DNA from: Myxococcales bacterium
GTDB lineage: Bacteria; Myxococcota_A; Polyangia; Haliangiales; J016
Length of the DNA: 14,984 bases
Direction: 5' to 3'
Assembly: GCA_014238595.1 (NCBI GenBank)
Contig: JABAAV010000034.1
Coordinates: 1 to 14,984 of the forward strand
The translations under genes were made by a program, and so were the position numbers. The notes under the pieces are model-generated. The model was not told the origin of the DNA, did no database searches, and saw only the letters and a list, made by a program, of their open reading frames with translations. This document shows positions 6,693 through 14,028 of this stretch, one piece after another; within the stretch, counting starts at the first letter, position 1; every line of letters begins with the position of its first letter.

Positions 6693-8408
6693 ATGCAACA
6701 AGAACAGAGTTTTGAATCACTATTAGAGGCAAGTTTTACAAAAAACCCCATTTGTGAAGGTGACATCGTATCCGGTGTAGTTGTTGCCATGAACGATGAT
6801 TTCGTCACAATCGATGTCGGCTATAAATCCGAAGGAATCGTTGCGATTGATGAATTTCGTGGCATCAATGGTGAGGTTGGTATTGAGGTCGGTAATCAGG
6901 TTGAGGTTCTTCTTGAAGGTGGAGATGACACAACGGATGGGTGTCGTCTTTCCAAAGTGAAGGCAGATCGTCTAAAAGTCTGGAGTGAGATTTCTGAAGC
7001 TTGTGAAAAGGATTCTTTTATTGAAGGAACAATTGCTTCTCGCGTCAAAGGTGGACTGAGCGTTCTTATCTATGGCGGTGTGAAGGCTTTTTTACCTGCA
7101 TCACAAGTTGATCTACGTCCGACTCGCAATTTAGATGCGTTTATTGGGCAGAGTTATCACTTTCGTGTCATCAAATTCAATAAAAAACGTGGAAATATTA
7201 TACTAAGCAGACGTGTGCTTTTAGAGAAAGAACGCATTGCCTTGCGTGAATCTACGTTGGAGGCATTGAAAGAGGGACAAATTGTTGATGGTGTTGTCAA
7301 AAATCTCACAGAATATGGCGCATTCATTGATCTTGGTGGTATCGATGGACTTCTTCATATCACTGATATGAGTTGGGGGCGGGTGAACCATCCGTCAGAT
7401 ATGTTCAAACCCAACGATGAAGTTCGTGTCAAAGTTTTAAAATTTAACGAAGATACAGAGCGTGTTGCCTTGGGTCTTAAACAAATCACTGAAGATCCAT
7501 GGGTTGCTGTCCCCGAAAAATATGTTCCTGGTACGGTGGTTCGTGGCAAGGTTGTTTCACTTAAAGATTACGGTGCATTTATCGAACTTGAAGAAGGTAT
7601 AGAAGGTTTGGTGCATGTATCTGAATTCTCTTGGACAAGACGTCTTACGCATCCTTCAAAAATGGTTGAGCTTGGCGAAATGGTCAAAGCCGTAGTACTC
7701 GATGTTGACGTGGATGAAAAACGTGTTTCATTGGGTATCAAACAACTTGATCCTAACCCATACGAACAACTCAAAGAACGTTATCCGATTGGAAGTATTG
7801 TCAAAGGACAAGTTCGTAATGTTGCAGAATTTGGTGTGTTTGTTGAAATTGAAGAAGGTATTGATGGCTTAGTTCATATTAGTGATATCTCATGGACACA
7901 ACGTATTCGCCAACCTTCGGAAATATACAATAAAGGTGATGAAATTGAAGCTGTGTTGTTAGAAGTTGAGACAGACAGTGAAGGCAAACCCAAAATCTCG
8001 TTAGGTGTTAAACAAATGATACCTAATCCATGGAAGCGTATTGCTAAAGATTATCCTATTGGAAAGACTTTTGCTGCCAAAGTTCTTCGTGTTTCTGACT
8101 TTGGAGCTTTTGTTGAACTTGAAGAAGGCATTGAAGGGTTGATTCATATTTCTGAAATTTCAGAGGATAAAATCAATGATCTAAGTGAAGTTATGAAACC
8201 TGATCAAACTGTCAATGTTCAAATTATTTCGATCGATTCTGAAGAGCGCAAAATAAGTCTTAGTTTGCGTGCTGCTCAACGTCAAGCTGAATTGGCAAAT
8301 ATCCAAGGCTATGGCAAGGACGAGAGTGGTGGTGCGACACTGGGTGATGTATTTGGTGAACAACTTGGTCAGACTATTGATGAAGATGATCCCAGCTCAT
8401 CCGAATAA
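6693..8408 (+). CDS. rpsA: 30S ribosomal protein S1
   Basis: S1 binds mRNA on the small subunit and unfolds structured or weak-Shine-Dalgarno leaders for initiation. The 571-aa protein contains six S1 (OB-fold) domains at about 21-92, 103-175, 191-264, 277-350, 364-440 and 454-525. This is the full proteobacterial layout (E. coli S1 is 557 aa). Domains 3-6 carry the clear RNA-binding pattern, with repeats such as YGAFIELEEGIEGLVHVSE. Domains 1 and 2 are more divergent, as expected for the ribosome-binding half. The C-terminus is acidic and Ser-rich. AAGG lies only 3 nt before the ATG, too close to act as a normal ribosome site, and GAGAGG at 6668-6673 is too far. Weak initiation fits an autoregulated S1 gene. 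The next gene starts 17 bp downstream. Confidence 0.97.
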   Translation: MQQEQSFESLLEASFTKNPICEGDIVSGVVVAMNDDFVTIDVGYKSEGIVAIDEFRGINGEVGIEVGNQVEVLLEGGDDTTDGCRLSKVKADRLKVWSEISEACEKDSFIEGTIASRVKGGLSVLIYGGVKAFLPASQVDLRPTRNLDAFIGQSYHFRVIKFNKKRGNIILSRRVLLEKERIALRESTLEALKEGQIVDGVVKNLTEYGAFIDLGGIDGLLHITDMSWGRVNHPSDMFKPNDEVRVKVLKFNEDTERVALGLKQITEDPWVAVPEKYVPGTVVRGKVVSLKDYGAFIELEEGIEGLVHVSEFSWTRRLTHPSKMVELGEMVKAVVLDVDVDEKRVSLGIKQLDPNPYEQLKERYPIGSIVKGQVRNVAEFGVFVEIEEGIDGLVHISDISWTQRIRQPSEIYNKGDEIEAVLLEVETDSEGKPKISLGVKQMIPNPWKRIAKDYPIGKTFAAKVLRVSDFGAFVELEEGIEGLIHISEISEDKINDLSEVMKPDQTVNVQIISIDSEERKISLSLRAAQRQAELANIQGYGKDESGGATLGDVFGEQLGQTIDEDDPSSSE

Positions 8409-8425
8409 GGGTAAGCGGCAATGTC

Positions 8426-8839
8426 GTGTCATTTGTTTCTTTAGTTTGTAGCTGTTTGGGTTCTATTTTGATTCTGTCTGGCTGTTCGCAGTCTGACAAT
8501 GTTGCATCGATTGCAGACACCTTCATTGATCATTATGTCATCAATGCGTCTCAAAAAGAGGCATTATCTTTGACGATGGGCGATGCACGAAAGCAACTAA
8601 TTCAAGAAATCCAAGCAGTTGCTTCGCTTAGACAACGCAGTAATAAAATCAATAATACTAAAATATTTTATGAGCGTAGTATGTTACGCATTAAAGAAAA
8701 TACAGCGAGAGTTGTTTATGACATTACTGTTAAGCGGTATGTCGATCAATCAGAACAGAGACAGGTTTTATTGTTGCTTAATAAAACCAGTGATACTGGA
8801 TGGTTAGTGTCTAAGTTTGTGTTTCTTGATGGAACTTAA
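8426..8839 (+). CDS. Small lipoprotein of unknown function
   Basis: This encodes 137 aa from a GTG start. A hydrophobic N-terminus ends in the lipobox LSGC with Cys20, so the mature protein is probably a lipid-anchored periplasmic protein. The mature part has a helix-rich first half and a strand-rich C-terminal half (ARVVYDITVKRYV, QVLLLLNK, GWLVSKFVF). The pattern of strands ending in a GW hairpin recalls small NTF2-like lipoproteins; this is inference only. The GTG start leaves no Lys or Arg before the hydrophobic core, unusual for a signal peptide. Upstream in-frame codons would add Arg residues but offer no ATG, GTG or TTG before the stop at 8387. It sits 17 bp after rpsA and 2 bp before recO, so it is almost certainly in the operon. 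I do not recognise the family. Confidence 0.72.
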   Translation: MSFVSLVCSCLGSILILSGCSQSDNVASIADTFIDHYVINASQKEALSLTMGDARKQLIQEIQAVASLRQRSNKINNTKIFYERSMLRIKENTARVVYDITVKRYVDQSEQRQVLLLLNKTSDTGWLVSKFVFLDGT

Positions 8840-8841
8840 GG

Positions 8842-9633
8842 ATGACTACCACGCGAATAACAGATGCTATTTTACTTCGTAGCGTCCCTTATAAAGAATC
8901 CGATGTTATTTTATCTTTTTATACATCTCAATACGGTCGTGTTTCTGCGTATGCAAGAGGAGCTAGGAATTCTCGACGTCGTTTCTCTGGAGGATTAACA
9001 CTTTTAACAATAGGCAAAGCAGAATTGCACACAAGTAAACCCGATAGTTTGTGGAGGTTATCAGACTATGACGTTAATGTAGATCATACGAATATTGCGT
9101 CGAATTTAGATGCTATGATTCATGCCAGTTATGCGATTGAAATTGTGCGAGAATTAACACCGCTTGAACATCCCGACACATTGATCTTTGATTTGTTAGT
9201 GGAGTTTTTTGAATCATTATCGATACATGGTGCAGTATTCTCTGTCTTGCGTTCATTTGAGCTACGATTTTTGTCCTATAGTGGATTTGCACCTACCTTT
9301 GATCGCTGTGTGCAATGTGACACCTTGATAACCACTGAATGTGATGTTTTGTTTGACATTACGGCAGGAGGCATCGTTTGTTGTGGCGATACACAGAATG
9401 GTTTGTTGTTGTCTGAAGTTGCACGACAATTTTTGATTTCTGTTCAACAAAAACGCAGTTTTTCAGAAGTTAATGAAATTCCCATGTCTCATCGTAGCAA
9501 AGAGGGAAGCTTGTGTAGGCAAATCATGTTGTCGATTATTCAACAACATATTGGTAAACCACTGCGATCAGTGGAATTCATTCATAAAATGACATCTAAA
9601 TCGGAAGATTCTTTGCATCGATCCCATGGTTAA
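8842..9633 (+). CDS. recO: DNA repair protein RecO
   Basis: RecO works with RecR (and RecF) to load RecA onto SSB-coated single-stranded DNA and to anneal strands during gap repair. The 263-aa protein begins with the family OB-fold: RITDAILLRSVPYKESD, then the basic GARNSRRRFSG segment that contacts DNA. A helical domain follows. The central zinc-finger region has CX2C (156, 159) and then GGIVCC (180-181) instead of a second CX2C pair, so zinc binding may be altered or use other ligands. The ATG is supported by the match to RecO N-termini. AAGG is directly adjacent to the ATG and GGA lies 8 nt upstream. It lies 2 bp after the small lipoprotein gene and 23 bp before glyQ. Confidence 0.93.
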   Translation: MTTTRITDAILLRSVPYKESDVILSFYTSQYGRVSAYARGARNSRRRFSGGLTLLTIGKAELHTSKPDSLWRLSDYDVNVDHTNIASNLDAMIHASYAIEIVRELTPLEHPDTLIFDLLVEFFESLSIHGAVFSVLRSFELRFLSYSGFAPTFDRCVQCDTLITTECDVLFDITAGGIVCCGDTQNGLLLSEVARQFLISVQQKRSFSEVNEIPMSHRSKEGSLCRQIMLSIIQQHIGKPLRSVEFIHKMTSKSEDSLHRSHG

Positions 9634-9656
9634 AGTAGCCTAGCTCGAGTTCGATT

Positions 9657-10622
9657 ATGAATATACAAGACTTAATTCTTCAGCTTCAAATGTTTTGGGG
9701 AGAACATGGTTGTCTCATTCAACAACCTATAGATATAGAAGTTGGAGCAGGAACATTTCATCCATCAACATTTCTTCGTTCATTGGGACCTGAACCCTGG
9801 AACGCTTGTTATGTGCAGCCATGTCGTAGACCCTCTGATGGTCGATATGGTGAGAATCCAAATCGTCTTGGTCAATATTATCAATATCAAGTCATCATGA
9901 AACCATCCCCAATAAACATACAAGATATCTATTTGGATTCATTAAAGAAAATAGGACTGGACACAAAGCACGATATTCGTTTTGTAGAAGATGATTGGAA
10001 ATCGCCTACGTTAGGTGCGTGGGGTTTGGGTTGGGAAGTATGGTTGGATGGCATGGAGATTACTCAATTTACATATTTCCAACAGGTTGGAGGCATTGAT
10101 CTGCATCCTGTAAGTGTAGAGTTAACCTATGGTATCGAACGCATTGCGATGCATCAACAAGATAAAGACAATGTGTTTGACTTACAATGGAACAATGATG
10201 TGACTTACGGTCAACTGTTTAAACAATCAGAAATTGAATTTTCTCATTATAATTTTCAATCTGCTGATATAAAACAACATGCATCGCTCTTTGAAGTTTA
10301 TGAAAGCGAATGTCTACGACTTATTAAAGATCAACAGGTGTTGCCTGCATATGATTATTGCATGAAAGCATCTCATGTTTTTAATGTGCTTGATGCTCGT
10401 GGTGCAATTGGTGTGACGGAGCGGCAACGTTTTATTGCTCGGATTCGTTCACTTGCTCGTCATTGTGCACGACAATATCTAGATTCACGCAAAGAAGAAG
10501 GGTTTCCATTGCTTGGTAATTTAGGAAAACAAGCAGCACAATCGTTTGATGCAGTGGCTGACCAAGGCTTGAATGCCTCAGTAGCGGCAGCTTGTGCAGT
10601 GTTATCGGACAAAACAGAATGA
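9657..10622 (+). CDS. glyQ: Glycine--tRNA ligase alpha subunit
   Basis: GlyQ is the catalytic subunit of the bacterial alpha2beta2 glycyl-tRNA synthetase, which makes glycyl-adenylate and charges tRNA-Gly. The 321-aa sequence follows the family closely: GCLIQQPIDIEVGAGTFHP (18-36), LGPEPWNACYVQPCRRP (43-59), DGRYGENPNR (61-70), the class II core LGAWGLGWEVWLDGMEITQF (119-138) and TYFQQVGG (139-146). A tail of about 30 residues extends past the usual ARQYLDSR region. No Shine-Dalgarno sequence is evident, and the 23-bp gap after recO is too short for a T-box or other riboswitch. Its stop overlaps the glyS start (ATGA), coupling equal synthesis of the two subunits. Confidence 0.98.
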   Translation: MNIQDLILQLQMFWGEHGCLIQQPIDIEVGAGTFHPSTFLRSLGPEPWNACYVQPCRRPSDGRYGENPNRLGQYYQYQVIMKPSPINIQDIYLDSLKKIGLDTKHDIRFVEDDWKSPTLGAWGLGWEVWLDGMEITQFTYFQQVGGIDLHPVSVELTYGIERIAMHQQDKDNVFDLQWNNDVTYGQLFKQSEIEFSHYNFQSADIKQHASLFEVYESECLRLIKDQQVLPAYDYCMKASHVFNVLDARGAIGVTERQRFIARIRSLARHCARQYLDSRKEEGFPLLGNLGKQAAQSFDAVADQGLNASVAAACAVLSDKTE

Positions 10623-12718
10623 CCGCTTCGTTGTTATTTGAAATTGGCACTGAAGAAATCCCTGCTTCATGGGTTGTCGATGCGATAGAATCATTGTCGA
10701 GTAACGTTGTTCGATTGTTAACAGAGCAGCGACTTGATGTTGCTTCTGACAATGTTCGTGTTTTGGGAACACCACGTCGTTTGACAGTCATGGTGACAGA
10801 TCTGAAATTAAAACAAAATGATGTCATTGAAGACATTATTGGCCCGCCTGCATCGCTTGCATTTGATGCTGATGGAAACCCAACACAAGTGGCTAAAGGG
10901 TTTGCTTCAAAGCAAAATGTCATTCTCTCTGATTTAAAAGTAACCGCTGTGAAAGGTAAAAAAGGAGACTATGTTGTTTATAAAAAAACAGAAAAAGGAC
11001 GAGAAACTAAAGATATTTTGCCGCAGCTATTAACATCTTTACTTAAAGATATCCCTTGGCGCAAATCTATGCGTTGGGCATCATATTCCGATAGTTTTGC
11101 ACGTCCCATACATTGGATCGTAGCGATGTATGACCATAATCTCGTACCATTGTCTTTCGGAGGTGTGAGTGCCGGAACACAGACTTATGGACATCGCTTC
11201 TCTTCACCACAACATATTGATTTGTCGGGGGATCATAAGGACTATGTTGATCGTTTAAGAAATGCCTTTGTGTTGGTGGATCCTCAAGAACGTAAAGAAG
11301 CGATTGAACAACAAATACATGCCTATGAACAAGAACATCAGTGGTCGGTTTGTTCAGATCCGGAACTGTTAGACGAGGTGGTTTTTTTGGTGGAATATCC
11401 CGTTGTTCTTCTAGGGGAGTTAAATACTAAATTTTTAGAGCTTCCTAGAGAGGTGATTATATCTGCAATGCGGTCACATCAGCGCTATTTTGCTGTTCAA
11501 GATAATGATGGCGATTTAGAAAACCGGTTTATTACCGTTGCAGGCTCAAATGACATTGATAGGAAAGTTGTCATTCGTGGCAATAATCGTGTGCTTGCCG
11601 CAAGGCTCGCAGATGCGGAATTCTTTTATCAACATGATACACACAAAAAACTAGAATCTTGGAATGAAAAACTGCAGACGATTGTTTTGCACGAATACTT
11701 AGGAACGTTATGGGACAAAGTGCAACGAATGACTGATTTTTCTCGGTTGTTGATTCGATATATAGACGACAAGACAGATATTGCTGTTGATACTGAAGTG
11801 TTATCAAGGGCTGTTTTGCTATGCAAGGCAGATTTGAGTACAGGGATGGTTCGGGAGTTTCCTGAATTGCAAGGTGTGATGGGCGGCTATTATGCTCGAT
11901 TGAGTGAATCAGACAAAGTTGCATTGGCGATTAAAGAACATTATCTGCCACGTGGTGTTGATTCTGCTCTTCCAACAACATCTGAAGGAGCGTTATTATC
12001 TGTTATCGATAGAATTGATACGATTGTAGGTGGTTTTTGTGCTGGAATTGAACCGACGGGTTCATCAGATCCTTATGCATTGCGACGAGAAGCAATAGGT
12101 GTTTTACATATCCTTGAACATTATCAATGGGATATATCCATCACATCTATGATTGAATTATCATTGTCTGTTTTTGAGGAAAACAATATTGTTAATCATG
12201 ATGACAAAGATAAGATCAAAGACAAGATCCTTCTCTTTTTTAAAATAAGATTACGAAATTTGTTAACGGAGAGATTTTCTTCAAGCTGTGTCGATGCTGC
12301 TTTGTCTGCCGATTATGATCATGTTTCGGGAGCCATTGAAAGAACAAAAGCATTGGAAAAATTGCTTGCCCAAGAAGATTTCAGAGATGTCATTCAAGTG
12401 TGTAAGCGTGTTTCAAATATTATCAAAGATAAGAGTTCATTTCAGACAGTGGATCCATCACAGTTCCAAGAAAAACAAGAAGAAGAACTATGGCAAGCAC
12501 TCGATGTCGTCAAAAAAAATGTAGATCGATTAGTCTTGTTAGGTGACTATGAATCTGCGTTACGTAGCTTGGCGGATATTCAAATACCCACGGATCGTTT
12601 CTTTGAGGCTGTGCTTGTTATGGACAAAAACCAAGATCTTCGAAACAATCGGTTGTCACTTTTATATTCAGTGCATTCAGTGTTTTCTGACATTGCAGAT
12701 TTTAGGTGTTTGTTATGA
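10619..12718 (+). CDS. glyS: Glycine--tRNA ligase beta subunit
   Basis: GlyS binds tRNA-Gly and its anticodon and is required with GlyQ for aminoacylation. The 699-aa length is normal (E. coli 689). Visible family features are the N-terminal LLFEIGTEEIPA, TPRRL (51-55), the segment LPREVIISAMRSHQRYFAV (275-293), HEYLGTLWDKVQR in the central HD-like domain, and KADLSTGMVREFPELQGVMG. SDPYALRR follows, and the C-terminal DALR-type anticodon-binding domain ends NRLSLLYSVHSVFSDIADF. I chose the ATG at 10619, which overlaps the glyQ stop as ATGA, over an in-frame TTG at 10592. It gives the canonical N-terminus and the usual coupled glyQ/glyS junction. Its own stop overlaps the next start at 12715 in the same way. 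Confidence 0.97.
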   Translation: MTASLLFEIGTEEIPASWVVDAIESLSSNVVRLLTEQRLDVASDNVRVLGTPRRLTVMVTDLKLKQNDVIEDIIGPPASLAFDADGNPTQVAKGFASKQNVILSDLKVTAVKGKKGDYVVYKKTEKGRETKDILPQLLTSLLKDIPWRKSMRWASYSDSFARPIHWIVAMYDHNLVPLSFGGVSAGTQTYGHRFSSPQHIDLSGDHKDYVDRLRNAFVLVDPQERKEAIEQQIHAYEQEHQWSVCSDPELLDEVVFLVEYPVVLLGELNTKFLELPREVIISAMRSHQRYFAVQDNDGDLENRFITVAGSNDIDRKVVIRGNNRVLAARLADAEFFYQHDTHKKLESWNEKLQTIVLHEYLGTLWDKVQRMTDFSRLLIRYIDDKTDIAVDTEVLSRAVLLCKADLSTGMVREFPELQGVMGGYYARLSESDKVALAIKEHYLPRGVDSALPTTSEGALLSVIDRIDTIVGGFCAGIEPTGSSDPYALRREAIGVLHILEHYQWDISITSMIELSLSVFEENNIVNHDDKDKIKDKILLFFKIRLRNLLTERFSSSCVDAALSADYDHVSGAIERTKALEKLLAQEDFRDVIQVCKRVSNIIKDKSSFQTVDPSQFQEKQEEELWQALDVVKKNVDRLVLLGDYESALRSLADIQIPTDRFFEAVLVMDKNQDLRNNRLSLLYSVHSVFSDIADFRCLL

Positions 12719-14028
12719 GAGTAGGATATATGATGTATTATGTGTTGTTATTGCTGTTGTTTGTCTCTTGTACTGCAGAAGGACAAGATGTGCATCCCAA
12801 TAATAGACAGTTTTATTTTCCCTCTGGAATAGCATTAGATCCTGATGAGAATTATCTTTTCGTCAACAATGCTAATGCTGATCTTAGATTTGACTCAGGA
12901 TTTGTTGGTGTCTTGGATCTAGAAAAAGTTGATTTTGTCATCAAAGATTGGTCTAGTGAAAGACGAGTAATTCCACGAGATATGAATTGTGAACGATCTT
13001 CGCTGGCACCTGAAACATTGGTCTGTGATGAAACACCCTTTGTACTTTCTTCATCTGTTCGCATTGGAAGTTTTGCAGGAGCACTCAAAGTACAATCACT
13101 CAATGAAGAAACGCTACGGTTGTTTTCTGTCGTTCGCAGCGAACCATCGATTACATGGATTGATTTTTCAACAAAAACACATGAGCTTTCTTGTTCTTCC
13201 GGTGGCGAAGATTATCCGTTTTGTGATGAAAACCATCGCTTGCACAGAGCAGGACAAGATCAAGAAGGTATACGATTGGTTTCTGAACCGTTTGGTTTTT
13301 ATGTTGATGAAGATATAAATTATTTCATTACGACACACTTAGATTCAGGAAATATTACTATAGGTCATGCCCCACTGGATGATTCGCCTAATATTTATGC
13401 GGTTTTTGAAGGGTTCTCTACACAAAATTCTGTCACTGAATTGATTGGTAATAGTGCTATTGCCCGGAGAAGTTTTAATCAAAACAGTGCACAGCTTTAT
13501 CTGTCTAGCCATAAAAATTCACAAATTCAGATGGTGCAAGTGTCTAAAGAGGGACAAGATATCAATGTGAATGCTTCAGGACATTTCACATTGGAGGGTG
13601 TTGGAGCTGCTTCTGAATCTAGAGGGTTACTGTTTTCTGACGATGGACAACGATTGTATGTGCTCAACCGTGATCCTCCAACACTGATCACAATAGATAC
13701 ATCTAACAATCTCCAAGGGATACCTAAAAATGAAACTGTTGGTGCGATAGATATCTGTAGTCGTCCTACATCGTTAGTATCTTTTGAGAAGTATCTCTAT
13801 GTTGCTTGTTTTGATGCTGGAGAAATTTGGAAAATCGATGCCATTGAAGGTGTGTTTGTTGCAACAATTTCAACGCATTATGCTGTACAGCATCTTGCTG
13901 TTTCTAAAAACAAAAGAATGCTTTATGGCACAAATTTTCAACAAGATATTATTTATGTTGTGGATTTGGATGCTGGAAGCCCCTATGTTGGCTTACAGAT
14001 GGGGTATCTACGAAACGAGGGACTCTAA
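12715..14028 (+). CDS. Predicted beta-propeller lipoprotein
   Basis: This encodes 437 aa of unknown function. A hydrophobic leader ends in FVSC with Cys19. The lipobox is good except for Phe at -3, so lipid anchoring is likely but not certain. The mature chain shows repeated propeller-blade motifs: FPSGIALDPDENYLFVNN (35-52), RGLLFSDDGQRLYVLNRD (303-320), LYVACFDAGEIWKID (361-375) and MLYGTNFQQDIIYVVDLDA (402-420). They resemble YVTN/YncE-like propellers. Cysteines come in close pairs (92/104, 160/170, 348/365), suggesting disulfides and a periplasmic or surface location. I chose ATG 12715 over an in-frame GTG at 12706; it overlaps the glyS stop as ATGA, implying translational coupling. Similar lipoproteins are common in Myxococcota as I remember. 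No enzymatic residues are recognisable. Confidence 0.8.
   Translation: MRVGYMMYYVLLLLLFVSCTAEGQDVHPNNRQFYFPSGIALDPDENYLFVNNANADLRFDSGFVGVLDLEKVDFVIKDWSSERRVIPRDMNCERSSLAPETLVCDETPFVLSSSVRIGSFAGALKVQSLNEETLRLFSVVRSEPSITWIDFSTKTHELSCSSGGEDYPFCDENHRLHRAGQDQEGIRLVSEPFGFYVDEDINYFITTHLDSGNITIGHAPLDDSPNIYAVFEGFSTQNSVTELIGNSAIARRSFNQNSAQLYLSSHKNSQIQMVQVSKEGQDINVNASGHFTLEGVGAASESRGLLFSDDGQRLYVLNRDPPTLITIDTSNNLQGIPKNETVGAIDICSRPTSLVSFEKYLYVACFDAGEIWKIDAIEGVFVATISTHYAVQHLAVSKNKRMLYGTNFQQDIIYVVDLDAGSPYVGLQMGYLRNEGL

Noticed and set aside
9634..9656. T-box or glycine riboswitch before glyQ
   Set aside because: The gap between recO and glyQ is only 23 bp, with no room for such an element, and I saw no matching structure.
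10592..10618. TTG start for glyS nine codons upstream
   Set aside because: The ATG at 10619 forms the usual ATGA overlap with glyQ and yields the conserved N-terminus; the upstream extension is not conserved in the family as known.
10432..10923. 163-codon open frame on the minus strand across glyQ and glyS
   Set aside because: It is wholly antisense to two confidently identified synthetase genes, has no ribosome site, and its translation shows no family features. It is a shadow of plus-strand codon bias.
12706..12714. GTG start three codons upstream for the first propeller lipoprotein
   Set aside because: The ATG at 12715 overlaps the glyS stop exactly as ATGA and leaves a good signal peptide with Arg2; the extension adds nothing.
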